From Thermoplasmata archaeon (GTDB lineage: Archaea; Thermoplasmatota; Thermoplasmata; Lutacidiplasmatales; UBA184), in NCBI GenBank assembly GCA_021806135.1, contig JAJZYB010000008.1, forward strand, positions 1-61,661: DNA of 61,661 bases, read 5' to 3'. A program made the position numbers and the translations under genes. This document shows positions 33,597-42,245 of this stretch, piece by piece. Each line of letters opens with the position of its first letter. Position 1 is the stretch's first letter. The notes under the pieces were generated by a model, which saw only the letters and a list, made by a program, of their open reading frames with translations, had not been told where the DNA came from and did no database searches.

Positions 33597-33839
33597 TCAG
33601 CCCCCGGAAAACGTTCCGACGATCTCCAGCCGGCCGTTCCGGGTCACGGGAAAGTCGGAGGGGACCGGCTCTCCGTCCCACCAAAGTGCCGTCCCCTCCA
33701 CGAAGAGTCCGAGACCCGGCAGGAGGGTTCGGAGGGAGGTCCCCCGCTTCACCGATAGGTCCGTCTCCGGGTGCCCTCCACAACCAGGGCCAAAAACCAC
33801 CCGTACCTGGAGCTCGTCGTTCTCGGTGGCCCCGCTCAT
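33597..33839 (-). CDS. Ubiquitin-like small archaeal modifier protein (MoaD/ThiS family)
   Basis: An 80-residue beta-grasp protein. It has the short helix SLRTLLPGLGLF, the strand-turn VEGTALWWDGEPVPSDFPV and ends GRLEIVGTFSGG. The C-terminal Gly-Gly is the feature that lets such proteins be adenylated by an E1-like enzyme and attached to lysines or used as sulphur carriers. No partner E1 (UbaA) is in the window. A role in thiouridine or molybdopterin formation is also possible. Confidence 0.75.
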   Translation of the reverse strand: MSGATENDELQVRVVFGPGCGGHPETDLSVKRGTSLRTLLPGLGLFVEGTALWWDGEPVPSDFPVTRNGRLEIVGTFSGG

Positions 33840-33915
33840 CGTCCTTACCCTGAGAGGTCTAGGGGGAAGAACGGATGAAGGTCACCCGGAGGGCCTGCGG
33901 CAACGGGAGGGTGAG

Positions 33916-33998
33916 CGCTGAGGGGGAGATTTGAACTCCCGAGGGACGAACCCACCGGTTTTCGAGACCGGCGCCTTGCCGGGCTAGGCTACCTCAGC
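33916..33998 (-). tRNA. tRNA-Ser (CGA)
   Basis: Acceptor GCTGAGG pairs with CCTCAGC. The anticodon stem CCGGT/ACCGG carries the loop CTCGAAA with anticodon CGA (bases 33962-33964), reading UCG. A long variable arm follows, as expected for serine, and the T-arm is GGGAG-TTCAAAT-CTCCC. CCA is not encoded. The 3' base 33916 is the G73 discriminator of serine tRNAs. A TATA-like TTAAC at 34032-34036 lies about 35 bp upstream. Confidence 0.95.
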
Positions 33999-34309
33999 AT
34001 CCTTGCCGGGCACAAAACAGACCTCCATCCCTTAACCTCTCCGTCCCTTCCCAGCGGGACGGGGGGGCCGGAGGGGTCGGACCGACGCCCTTTCGCGGGC
34101 TGGGTCCCGCCCTGGGCGAAGCAGCACTGCGATGGAGAGGATCGCGGTCAGGCCCTATGGTCGGCCGCTTCCGGAGGAATCGACCTTAGGACCGGCGGAA
34201 TGGGCCCGTTCACGGGGCTTTGTTCGGCGCACGTAGGGCCCCCCGACACGACGAGGGCACGGAGGAACGGTCCTTCGGGAACCCCATGTAACGAGGCTCC
34301 CGAGGCCAT
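33999..34309. other. Intergenic gap between tRNA-Ser and sugar isomerase
   Basis: 311 bp. The right part of the gap holds the tRNA-Ser promoter (TATA-like 34032-34036). The rest is GC-rich, without a supported gene, tRNA or recognisable RNA motif. Two short open frames on the plus strand are not convincing. Confidence 0.6.
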
Positions 34310-35344
34310 TCAGTCGGGAGGGGCGGACTGGGTGCGCCGTCGGGCCGCCTTCATCTTCACGATCCCCTCCATGGGAAGTGGGTCCACCCCCTTCGAATCC
34401 GCCCGGAAAAGGGAGAGAAAGTCGCCGAACCAGACCAGTTCTAGCAGGGACCCGAGACGGCTCCGGGACTGGGAGCTCACCCGTGCGGTCCGGATGCCTC
34501 GGGCCGTGAGCTCGGCTTCCAGGTACCGGCCTTCCCAGGTCCCGGGGCCCTCGGGGTCCGGGCTCTCCACCAAAGCCACCAGCCGGCGATCCCGCTCGGC
34601 CGAGTTGAGCACATCCCAGGCCACGATGGCATTGTGAGCGAGCTCCGGGAGGGTGTCGAAGTGGGAGAGTTCCTTCGCATTCTCCTCCACATCATCCTTC
34701 CAGCGTCGTCCGACACAGGCGAACGGTTCCGGGGCATAGGTCCAGAGCTCCCGGCCCTCCCAGGCCTTCGCGAGCTGGGCCGGAGGCCCCTCGGGCGATC
34801 CCAGGGCGGAACCCCTCAATCGGAGCTCTTCCACAACCGCCGGAAGGGCCTGCGACCCCACATGAAGTCCCGGTAGAAGTCCCCAGAGGGCACCGAAGAG
34901 CAGGCCGAGGCTGGCCCTTGGGGGTTGACCCCCGGGGATCCGTGCCATCGGCACGGAATCCCGCACCGCCCAGCGCCCCAGGGTTCCCCCGGAGGTCACC
35001 ACCGCGAGGGGGATCGAACGTCGCCGACCTTCCTGATAGCCCTCCAGGACCTCTTGGGTGTCCCCGGAGTAGGAGACCAGGACCAGCCCCGCCGATCGAT
35101 CCAACCAACGGGGCAACCGGGGGTCCCGCGACGCGAAGACCGGCCGTTGCGAGGCTTCCCCTGCCACGGTGGCGAAGAGCTCCCCGGCCAGCCCGCTTCC
35201 GCCCATTCCCAAGAGTCCGACGGCAGAAGGGCTCCCCCAGGACACCGCTTGTTCGGTGCCGGCCTTGAGACCGTCTTCCAACTGGGCCGGGAACGCTCGG
35301 GTGAGGTTCCACATCCGTAGGCTCCCCGGGGACGGGTCGGGCAT
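34310..35344 (-). CDS. Bifunctional phosphoglucose/phosphomannose isomerase (SIS domain)
   Basis: Archaeal PGI/PMI family of 344 residues, two SIS folds. VGLLGMGGSGLAGELF and VLVSYSGDTQEV are the phosphosugar-binding loops, and the catalytic glutamate region is WKDDVEENAKELSHFDTLPELAHN, with His in the same run. This enzyme interconverts glucose-6-phosphate, mannose-6-phosphate and fructose-6-phosphate. It is a lone gene whose start lies 540 bp from the KaiC-like gene. Confidence 0.87.
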   Translation of the reverse strand: MPDPSPGSLRMWNLTRAFPAQLEDGLKAGTEQAVSWGSPSAVGLLGMGGSGLAGELFATVAGEASQRPVFASRDPRLPRWLDRSAGLVLVSYSGDTQEVLEGYQEGRRRSIPLAVVTSGGTLGRWAVRDSVPMARIPGGQPPRASLGLLFGALWGLLPGLHVGSQALPAVVEELRLRGSALGSPEGPPAQLAKAWEGRELWTYAPEPFACVGRRWKDDVEENAKELSHFDTLPELAHNAIVAWDVLNSAERDRRLVALVESPDPEGPGTWEGRYLEAELTARGIRTARVSSQSRSRLGSLLELVWFGDFLSLFRADSKGVDPLPMEGIVKMKAARRRTQSAPPD

Positions 35345-35425
35345 GATCGGGGCTCTCAGCGCCCCCCGTATTTCTGGATTGGCATTTGCGGTCCAGGCTG
35401 GACCGGTTCAGGTTACGCGCCCCAA

Positions 35426-35709
35426 GAACGGAAAGCGTTCCCATCCATCCTGGAGACGGAGGCGCCCTCCCGAGGGGGGAAGGCCCGGGGAGCCCACCCC
35501 GAGGCCCTGGACGGCGCTGTCGTAGCGTGGGGCCAGGGAGGGGAAGTGAACGGCCGTCTGTCCTCCTCCGGAAAGAGGCCCCACGGCAGGGCCCTGTGAA
35601 AGGAACTGCCCGCCGCCTTCGCGACGATCCCGGGAGGGCACCCCAGGGTGCGCTCCCGACGGGAAGCGGTTCTCAGCCAGGGCGAGGTCTGGTAGAACGC
35701 TTTCGTTCC
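35426..35709 (-). ncRNA. Candidate structured non-coding RNA of unknown class
   Basis: The 540-bp gap 35345-35884 has no supported gene. The two ends of this 284-bp segment are complementary (35426-35440 with 35695-35708, one bulge), although each arm can also form its own hairpin. Inside are several strong stems: 35531-35539-type CGTGGGGCC with GGCCCCACG, and CGGGAG..CACCC/GGGTG..CTCCCG. On the minus strand a TATA-like CTTATAG at about 35729-35735 is about 25 bp upstream of the outer helix, so minus-strand transcription is favoured. Conserved boxes of RNase P and SRP RNA were looked for and not found. Coordinates are approximate. Confidence 0.35.
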
Positions 35710-35727
35710 ACGGACATCACGGTAGCC

Positions 35728-35736
35728 TCTATAAGG
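35728..35736 (-). promoter_or_regulatory. TATA-like element for the candidate RNA
   Basis: CTTATAGAG on the minus strand, about 25 bp from the proposed RNA start. The same site reads CTCTATAAG on the plus strand and could instead start the KaiC-like operon with a leader of about 125 bases. Confidence 0.35.
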
Positions 35737-35884
35737 GCCTTGGAAACATCCTCTCAGTTCCACGATAGACTCTTTAGGGTCCCCGACGATGAGAATACGA
35801 CCGTAGGTCAGGGTCGGGTGAGGCCCCTCCCTCTGGCCTGGGGTCCGGCCCGGACCGCGCCCGGGAGCAGGAGCGGAGCAACCG

Positions 35885-37789
35885 ATGCAACGAGACTTCC
35901 TCAGTCCCCACATGAAGATCCCGACCGGGATTGCGGGGCTGGACCGGATGCTTCGGGGCGGGCTCCTCCCCGGCCGACCCTATCTGGTCGTGGGTCCCCC
36001 CGGCTCCGGGAAGACCACGCTCTCGCTGGAATTCCTCCTGCGAGGGGTACGCGAAGGGGAAGAGGTCCTGTACGTGACCCTGGAGGAACCCCCGAACGAG
36101 ATCCGGGCGAACTTCCGTGGGCTCGGGCCAGACCTCTCACGGATCTGGGTTTTCGACGCGATCCCCGACGTCATGCGCTATGAGAAGACCCCGTTCAAGG
36201 ACATCGCGGCGGTCCGTTCCGCGACCCAGCTCGGATCCTACCCGGAGTCCATCCGCAAGACCGGGGAGTTCACCAGCGTGGAGGTCACCTTCAGCGCCCT
36301 CATCCAGACCTTGAAGATGGAGACGGTCCGACGGCTCTACACCCGGCTGGTGGTGGATTCCCTCACCGCTCTGGAGTTCTTCTGCATGAAAGGCTTCGAT
36401 GAGCAACAGGGAGCCCAAGCCTTCCTGCGTTTCCTCTCGGACCTGGGCATCACCACCCTGCTCACGGTGGAAACCCCGCCGGAAGACCTCCCGAGCGCCG
36501 AACGGCTCCTGGCCCGGGGAGAGCTCCACCTGTTCGACTGGAACGTGGACGGCAAGACCGTCCGGGCCGTGGGGGTCGAGAAGTTCCGGGGCAGTGGACA
36601 CGATGTCCACCTCCATCCGTTCCGGCTGTCGGCCCACGGCTTGGACGTGGACATTTCCGCTTCGCTGGCCCGGGAGAGCCGGGTCATGGCCGCCATACCG
36701 GCCTCGGAGCGGGAAGAGGTGCCCCTGCCGACGGATGCGGAGCTCATGGTGGAAGCCCGTCGGGCGATCCTCGCGCTCCAGGAGGACGTCCGGGGCCTGA
36801 TCGAACTGGGTCTGGACGTCGATCCGGTCCGGCAGCTGCTCACCGACGCCCACCGTTCGCTCTCCCAGACGCGCACCCAGGCGGCCTTCGAGCAGATCCT
36901 GGAGGCCCGGCAGATGGTCAACCACCTCCTCTTGGCCCACGAGGTCTCTCGCGAGTTTTCCGGGCGTCCGTTCCAGCCCACCCTTAGCACTCCCCGGGGC
37001 TTGTCCGTCAACGCCGGGTCCGCACCGGCCCAAAGTCCGGTGGTAGGGCTCGGACCGGCGCCGGTAGGAGGACCGGCTCCCACCCCCGAAACTTCTGCCA
37101 GCGCCCTGCTCCCGCTTTTGAGCCGTCTGGTGGGGGTCCTGGAAGGGTCCCGGGGGCAGGTGGTCAGCCAGAACCTCTCGCCCGCCTTGCTACAACGCGC
37201 GGCCCGGGCCGCAGGGGCGACAGGGCTCACTGCCCCGGGACGAGGCCCGGATCCTGGAGCTACTCTCCGCAGCGGGCTCACGGGACCGCCGAGACCGGTC
37301 GTCGCCGGACCGAAGGCCCCGGGACTGGAACGGGTCCGGCTTTCCCCGGCGCTCCCACCAGGAGCGCCCGGGAACCGACGGACCGCGCCCGTCCGTAGGC
37401 TCCCGGAAAGGCCGGTGGAGCCGCGTCCACCGGCTTCCGACGGACCCCCCCTTGCCACCCTCCCGTATACCATTCCCCAAGGAGACCTACAGACCGAAGG
37501 GGGTCGTCGACGTTCGACCGCGCCCGACCGGGACCCGGGCACCGCTACGCTGGGACTGGCCGGGGAGGGGCCCACCACCGGAGCTCCCCAGCCCCCTGGG
37601 ACCGAGCCGGGCCGGGAGGAAGGTCCGCCCTTGCCAGGGCAACGGCGTTCGCAATCGACCCTCCCAGGGAATGACCCGGAGAACCAGCCGGGCCCGGACG
37701 ATGACCCGCCGGTCGAGGAGACGGAGGGGTCGGCCGTGTCTCGCTCCGAGGCCCAGGAAGGCGGAAGCGCGCCCGGAGGGGCGGGATGA
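35885..37789 (+). CDS. KaiC/RAD55-like RecA-superfamily ATPase with long disordered C-terminus
   Basis: A 634-residue protein. Residues 1-265 form one RecA-like domain: GIAGLDRMLRGGLLPG, Walker A GPPGSGKTT (37-45) and Walker B LVVDSLTALEFF. Residues about 280-360 are helical (AILALQEDVRGLIELGLDVD). From about 375 to the end the chain is Pro, Gly, Ser and Arg-rich, with no fold predicted. Such single-KaiC proteins in archaea are signal-transduction or motility related. It ends in ATGA with a second KaiC-like gene. An ATG nine codons into the frame (MKIPTG) is an alternative start. Confidence 0.82.
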   Translation: MQRDFLSPHMKIPTGIAGLDRMLRGGLLPGRPYLVVGPPGSGKTTLSLEFLLRGVREGEEVLYVTLEEPPNEIRANFRGLGPDLSRIWVFDAIPDVMRYEKTPFKDIAAVRSATQLGSYPESIRKTGEFTSVEVTFSALIQTLKMETVRRLYTRLVVDSLTALEFFCMKGFDEQQGAQAFLRFLSDLGITTLLTVETPPEDLPSAERLLARGELHLFDWNVDGKTVRAVGVEKFRGSGHDVHLHPFRLSAHGLDVDISASLARESRVMAAIPASEREEVPLPTDAELMVEARRAILALQEDVRGLIELGLDVDPVRQLLTDAHRSLSQTRTQAAFEQILEARQMVNHLLLAHEVSREFSGRPFQPTLSTPRGLSVNAGSAPAQSPVVGLGPAPVGGPAPTPETSASALLPLLSRLVGVLEGSRGQVVSQNLSPALLQRAARAAGATGLTAPGRGPDPGATLRSGLTGPPRPVVAGPKAPGLERVRLSPALPPGAPGNRRTAPVRRLPERPVEPRPPASDGPPLATLPYTIPQGDLQTEGGRRRSTAPDRDPGTATLGLAGEGPTTGAPQPPGTEPGREEGPPLPGQRRSQSTLPGNDPENQPGPDDDPPVEETEGSAVSRSEAQEGGSAPGGAG

Positions 37790-38592
37790 CCGAAGGGGAA
37801 CGGATCTCGACCGGGGTCGCCGGGCTCGACCTCCTCTTGGGAGGTGGCCTGTTCCCCGGCCGGCCCTATCTGGTCACCGGTCCCAACGGGAGCGGACGGA
37901 CGCTCCTGAGCCTTCAGTTCCTTCTCGAGGGGATCCGACGAGGGGAACCCGTGCTCTTGGTGGCCGTCGACGAGCCGCCACACGAGATCTTGGAGAACGT
38001 CCGGTCCCTGGGCTGGGACCTCTCCAAGATCCACACCATGGACGCCACCCCCGGGCAACTCGCGTACCGGCGGCTCGGGGACCTGCAGGAGATCAAGTCC
38101 CTCCACGACGTGAGGGCCATGCAGGACCTGGGAGAGAACCTCCGGAGGCCCAACCAGGCCACCGACGAGATCTCCATGCAGTCCATCTATCTCAAGCTCC
38201 GCCGACAGATGGATGTGCTCCCGGCCCGGCGGGTGGTGTTGGACTCGCTCACTTCCATCCGGCACTTCGCGCTCCGGGCGAGCCCGGACAAGCAGGCGGA
38301 GCGCACCGAGATCCAATCGTTGCTCCGTTTCCTCAGCGAGAAGGAGGCGACGACCCTGGTCACCGCCCGCCCTCCCCGCGAGAACGAGCTCACCCCCGAG
38401 CAGGTCCTCTGCCGCGGAGAGATCGTCCTACGGAGGGAATGGCGGGGCCACGGCACCGTCCGGACCCTCCGGGTGAGCCGGTTTAGGGGTTCCCCCCACG
38501 ACGCCGACGAGCACCCGTTCACCATCGACGCCAAGGGTCTTCGGGTGGAGACCGGTGTTCCTCCACCCACTACCTTGGCGGCTCTTCCCTGA
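37786..38592 (+). CDS. KaiC/RAD55-like protein with altered Walker A (Lys to Arg)
   Basis: A 268-residue paralogue of the preceding protein. It has the opening GVAGLDLLLGGGLFPG and Walker B VVLDSLTSI, but its P-loop reads GPNGSGRT: the lysine that contacts ATP phosphates is arginine (38). Such a change usually weakens or abolishes hydrolysis. It is coupled to the first KaiC gene by ATGA, suggesting a heteromeric pair in which this is the regulatory member. Its 3' end overlaps the converging glycosyltransferase by 23 bp. Confidence 0.8.
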   Translation: MTEGERISTGVAGLDLLLGGGLFPGRPYLVTGPNGSGRTLLSLQFLLEGIRRGEPVLLVAVDEPPHEILENVRSLGWDLSKIHTMDATPGQLAYRRLGDLQEIKSLHDVRAMQDLGENLRRPNQATDEISMQSIYLKLRRQMDVLPARRVVLDSLTSIRHFALRASPDKQAERTEIQSLLRFLSEKEATTLVTARPPRENELTPEQVLCRGEIVLRREWRGHGTVRTLRVSRFRGSPHDADEHPFTIDAKGLRVETGVPPPTTLAALP

Positions 38593-39622
38593 CCTCCCGA
38601 TAGAGATCGAGGGTGGCCTTGGCGACCTGACCCCAGCCATAGTGTTCCTCCGCGCGTCGCCGTGCCGCCTCCCCCATCCGGCGCCGTCGGGGGGAATCGG
38701 CCAGCAGTTCAAGCGCGAGGGCAGCCCAGCGCTCAACCTGTTCATCGGCAGAGAGCTCCCGAGGTAACAGCTGACCCACGTCGGGGTCGGGCACCTCCGA
38801 GGAGAGCACGTCGGTCCCCAGGACGGGGAGGCCACTGGCCATGGCCTCCAGTACCGTGATGCTCTGTAGCTCGGAGACGCTGGGATGGATGAGGAGGTCA
38901 TTCTCCGCATAGAGGCGCGCCAGGGCCGCATCCCCGACCGGTCCGGTCAGCGCCAGGCGCCCTTCCGAACCCGGGGTGGCCAAGAGCCGGCGGGCGTAGG
39001 AAGGGTCCGGCCAGGGACCGGCCAGGGTAAGATGGGCTCCCGGCAGCCGCTCAAGCATCCGTACGGCCAGTTCCCAGCGCTTTCGGGGGTGAATGGCCCC
39101 CACTCCCAGGAGACCATTCCCTTGACGTGCGTCCCACCGAGGGGCAAAGCGGTCGAGGTCGACCCCATTCGGAATGACCCGGAGCCGGTCGGGCCGGGTG
39201 GGGGGCCGGGTCCCCCGCATGCTCGTGGCCACGGCGCCGTTCAGGGCGACGGTCCTGGTCGCCCGGGCGCAGGCGCGACGCTCCAACCAGAAACCAAAAC
39301 GCTCGCGTGCGCCGGAGGCTCCGGTCCAGTGGCGGGAGTGGGAGGTGTAGACGAAGCGCTCGCCGGCGAGCAGAAGACGGTTCGCGACCACGGGAGTGAA
39401 GACATGGACGATGTCCCGGGGCAGGCCGCGGAGCCTTCGCGGAACCCCCAGGGCGAACGGGTACTCCTTCCAACTCTGACCGCCTCCATCCCGATTCATG
39501 ATGAGAACGTCCACCCCGAGCGAACGGAGGCCTCGGGAGAGGCCATCGATGGCCCGCTCCACCGCGCCCCAGTCCCGGGGGGGGATCGGGAGCACACCGC
39601 TGCCGATCAGCACGACCCGCAC
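38570..39622 (-). CDS. Family 4 glycosyltransferase
   Basis: GT-B fold enzyme of 350 residues. VRVVLIGSGVLPIPP begins the N-domain, VIPNGVDLDRFAPR is the linker, and the C-domain has VGAIHPRKRWELAVRMLERL, LTLAGPW and the donor-site motif SVSELQSITVLEAMASGLPV. The GTG at 39622 lies 26 bp from a TATA box and begins right at the first strand, so it is chosen over the upstream GTG at 39676. It transfers a sugar from an NDP-sugar, perhaps for glycolipid or N-glycan. Confidence 0.87.
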   Translation of the reverse strand: MRVVLIGSGVLPIPPRDWGAVERAIDGLSRGLRSLGVDVLIMNRDGGGQSWKEYPFALGVPRRLRGLPRDIVHVFTPVVANRLLLAGERFVYTSHSRHWTGASGARERFGFWLERRACARATRTVALNGAVATSMRGTRPPTRPDRLRVIPNGVDLDRFAPRWDARQGNGLLGVGAIHPRKRWELAVRMLERLPGAHLTLAGPWPDPSYARRLLATPGSEGRLALTGPVGDAALARLYAENDLLIHPSVSELQSITVLEAMASGLPVLGTDVLSSEVPDPDVGQLLPRELSADEQVERWAALALELLADSPRRRRMGEAARRRAEEHYGWGQVAKATLDLYREVREEPPR

Positions 39623-39645
39623 GCCGGGGGAATCCGAGGTTGGGT

Positions 39646-39652
39646 CTAATAC
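39646..39652 (-). promoter_or_regulatory. TATA box of the GT4 gene
   Basis: GTATTAG on the minus strand, centred 26 bp upstream of GTG 39622; predicts a leaderless mRNA. Confidence 0.55.
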
Positions 39653-39691
39653 GCTTGGGCTCCCGTTACGGTGCACCTCTCTGAGTGAGCC

Positions 39692-40036
39692 ATGGCGACG
39701 GATCCAGACCCCTTCGACCCGCAGGAGGCCCGACAGACCCTATCCTACTTGCGCAAGAGGTATGGACCGGAGGTGGACCGGGTGCTGGGGTGGATCCTCG
39801 AAAGGTCTGCCCCCACTCCAGACCTTCCCCTCAACACCCCGGTTTACGTCGCGGCCGGGGATCTCCTCGCCCGGACATGGAAGACCACCCGGATCCCTCA
39901 CGTGAACCTGGTCCTCCGGCCGCTCGTGGAGGCGGGGGTGCTTATCTGGACGGAAGAGGGCATCCGGTTCGATCCCCGGACCTTTGCCCACGCCGAGGAA
40001 CTCGGTCTGCCCAGGCGTCTGGGGCCCGGGGGCTAG
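39692..40036 (+). CDS. Small hypothetical protein, winged-helix-like
   Basis: A 114-residue acidic protein. The C-terminal half (AAGDLLARTWKTTRIPHVNLVLRPLVEAGVLIWTEEGIRFD, shown as two adjoining runs) has the helix, helix, wing rhythm of a winged helix. I do not recognise a family. ATG start; a weak TATA-like CGTTACGG lies about 26 bp upstream. It stands alone between the GT4 gene and a membrane protein gene. Confidence 0.65.
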   Translation: MATDPDPFDPQEARQTLSYLRKRYGPEVDRVLGWILERSAPTPDLPLNTPVYVAAGDLLARTWKTTRIPHVNLVLRPLVEAGVLIWTEEGIRFDPRTFAHAEELGLPRRLGPGG

Positions 40037-40062
40037 TCGCGGGCCGACGGGGGTGGGCTCCG

Positions 40063-40842
40063 TCATGCACGGTGGGCAACGATGGTCTTCCCCTGGTTGA
40101 TCCGGTGGCTGAAGCCCCACACGACGACGAGAGCGGCGAGGAGAGCGACCAGGGCGATCAACGGATCCCCCAGCCGATCCCCCAGCACGAAGGTGCTTGC
40201 GACGGCCAACGCCGCCCCGACTGAAGAGACCACGCAGAAGCCGGTGAGCAAGGCGGTGAGGCGGGAGCCCCCAGGGAGGAGGGCGTAGCAGACCATTCCG
40301 ATAGCGGAAGCCACCGCGACCAAGAGATCGAGGGCCCCGAGGGGGGAGCGGAGCGGGATGCCCAGCACCACCTCCCCGAGTCCAGAAGAGACCAGGGCGA
40401 GCAGGAAGGCGATGCCAAAGGTCCTTCCGTTGGAGAGGGCACGCAACTCTGCCGGAGGATAGAGCACGGTCCTGCCCATCCTTCGAGGAAGGAAGTGAGC
40501 CAGCAGGAGGAGGGCAAGGGCTACGAGCCAAATGCTCTCATCGAACCGGTCCTCGGGAGACTCAAGAAAGGAGAAGCCCAGCTTCACCGCGAAGCCAGCC
40601 CCCAGAAGGAGGAGGGCGCCCCGGTTGATCCGTTTGAGGTCCCGGTTTCGCAGGGCCAAGACGACCATCCCCACCCCCACGAGGACCAGGAAGAAGTCAT
40701 CCAGGGTGGAGAGCGGGACGTCCAATTCGTCGATGCCGGCGAAAAGCCCGCCCACCACGAGAGTGGCCGCGACGACCCAAGATGCCTGGTATCGGGCGTA
40801 GGCGTAAGCCACCTTGTTAGTGACGTCGTTGAGAGCCTCCAT
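40063..40842 (-). CDS. Integral membrane protein of unknown function
   Basis: A 259-residue protein with about eight hydrophobic segments, for example VVAATLVVGGLFAGI, FFLVLVGVGMVVLAL and LIALVALLAALVVVWGF near the C-terminus. An amphipathic N-terminus (MEALNDVTNKVAYAYARYQ) precedes the first helix. No catalytic motif is seen and I recognise no family. The ATG at 40842 is about 31 bp from a TATA-like CTTTCTAT (40871-40878), so the leader is very short. Confidence 0.75.
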   Translation of the reverse strand: MEALNDVTNKVAYAYARYQASWVVAATLVVGGLFAGIDELDVPLSTLDDFFLVLVGVGMVVLALRNRDLKRINRGALLLLGAGFAVKLGFSFLESPEDRFDESIWLVALALLLLAHFLPRRMGRTVLYPPAELRALSNGRTFGIAFLLALVSSGLGEVVLGIPLRSPLGALDLLVAVASAIGMVCYALLPGGSRLTALLTGFCVVSSVGAALAVASTFVLGDRLGDPLIALVALLAALVVVWGFSHRINQGKTIVAHRA

Positions 40843-40928
40843 GGTTCTGGGAGGGAGCCAGGGGCGGAGGATAGAAAGATTTGCCGCCGATGAGCGAGCC
40901 GGGAGGACCCGCCGTGGCCTCACGGGAA

Positions 40929-40937
40929 CCTATAATT
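40929..40937 (+). promoter_or_regulatory. TATA box of tRNA-Gln
   Basis: CTATAATTC centred 30 bp upstream of the tRNA-Gln gene at 40963. Confidence 0.6.
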
Positions 40938-40962
40938 CCCGCCCCGGTACCGTGGCTCCCGC

Positions 40963-41035
40963 AGCCCCGTGGTGTAGTGGACAAGCATACGGGCCTTTGG
41001 AGCCTGGGACAGCGGTTCGAATCCGCTCGGGGCTA
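40963..41035 (+). tRNA. tRNA-Gln (TTG)
   Basis: Acceptor AGCCCCG pairs with CGGGGCT, discriminator A41035. The anticodon stem CGGGC/GCCTG has the loop CTTTGGA with anticodon TTG, reading CAA. The T-arm AGCGG-TTCGAAT-CCGCT is perfect. It marks the left boundary of an accessory region: a decayed integrase lies downstream on the same strand. Confidence 0.95.
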
Positions 41036-41316
41036 TGCCTAACAAAGGATGAACACCCTGAGTTCGACGCGGGAAATTCCCGGCGATGCCGCCCGGGCGC
41101 CTTCCCTCGAAATGGGATCCCGACCCGGAAGACGCCGCGATTCTGCGCTGGAGAGACCACCTCCGGCACGGCGGCGTTTCGCCCGGCGGCGCCTGGTCCT
41201 GAGCCCACCGTGGTTCTGCGCGGAAACCGGCTACCCGGCGCACGGCCCCTTGAAGGTCAAGCCGAGGGTGTTCCGGGACGTCTTCTTCGACTTCGGCTCC
41301 GCCGACCAGAAGCCAG

Positions 41317-42245
41317 GTGCGGGCGGGTCCTGCACGGCCGTTCCGCACCGTCCTCTGCGCTGCCGAGCTCCGCGAGAAGGCAGCGGCCCTTGTGAGGCCG
41401 TCCGTCGGCTTGCGCCCGGGGGCCCTCGGGAACTTCCTAGGCGACGACGGGCGCGTCATAGGCGACCTGCCCGAGGTCGGGGCGAAGACCGTGCGCTTCC
41501 CGAAGACGCCCACACCCATCGTCGTCCGGCGGCACCTCTCCAAGGCGAATCCACAGTACTTCACGTTCACTCGGGAAGAGGGCGCTGCGGCGGTCGTCGA
41601 CCACCTGCACTCGCGGGTCGAGGCCGGGGCACGCTAGGAGCCGACGACCTCCCTGTACACCCCGGAGCGGAGAAGACCTGCCCAACCGCCGGTTCGTCCG
41701 GACCTCCAAGATCGGGAACGCGATCCGGCTCGCACTCCGACCGACGGGGCTGCCGAACCGGCCCTACGCCCTCCGAACGACCGCCGCGAGCCGGTGCGCG
41801 GAATGCACGGGTAGAGACCTCCTCTCACATTCCGTGTGGCAACACTGGCTCGGCCATCCAGGCGATCTAGTCGCGTGGCATTCCGTGAACTGGGGAAAGC
41901 TTCCCCCGGCGCTGATCGAGGAGACCCGCACGGCGTACCGCCGGTGCGAGCCGCATCTCTCAACGACGCCCACGCAGGATGAGGTGCATGACCGGGACCT
42001 CGAGACGAAAGGGCTCCTTCTCCTCGCAGTCGGCCACCCGGAGGAACAGGTGGAGAAGATGCGGGTCCCGGAGATGGAAACAGGGGCCTTGGTTGAGGCG
42101 ATCCGTAGGAGTCCCGCCCGAAGGGGAGTCGGTGCATCCCAGCGCCAGCATGTCACTCCGGAGTCTGAGCTGCCTCGCTGCCCCTCCGATGTCTGGATCG
42201 CGAGGATGCCGGTCAACGGGTCGAAGTGTGTTGCCGAGTGCTCCG
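41317..42245 (+). pseudogene. Decayed archaeal tyrosine integrase next to tRNA-Gln
   Basis: Segments of a typical archaeal site-specific integrase appear in two frames. 41317-41637 contains the GLRPGALGNF catalytic arginine region, GRVIGDLPEV and VVRRHLSKANPQYFTF. After 41637 a stop and frameshift move the homology to another frame, from about 41681 to 42245: RFVRTSKIGNAIRLAL, NRPYALRTTAASR, HWLGHPGD, KLPPALIEETRTAYRRCEP and the C-terminal extension HPEEQVEKMRVPEM and DVWIARMPVNGSK. At the expected nucleophile position tyrosine is replaced (VAWHSVNWG). The gene is thus broken and inactive. The N-terminal region upstream of 41317 is not recognisable. Confidence 0.75.

Noticed and set aside
35426-35709. 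Identification of this segment as RNase P RNA or SRP RNA
   Set aside because: The conserved RNase P boxes and the SRP helix-8 motif were not found on either strand; kept only as a candidate of unknown class.
36337-38316. 659-residue minus-strand frame opposite the KaiC-like genes
   Set aside because: Shadow of the KaiC genes; no domain and unusual composition.
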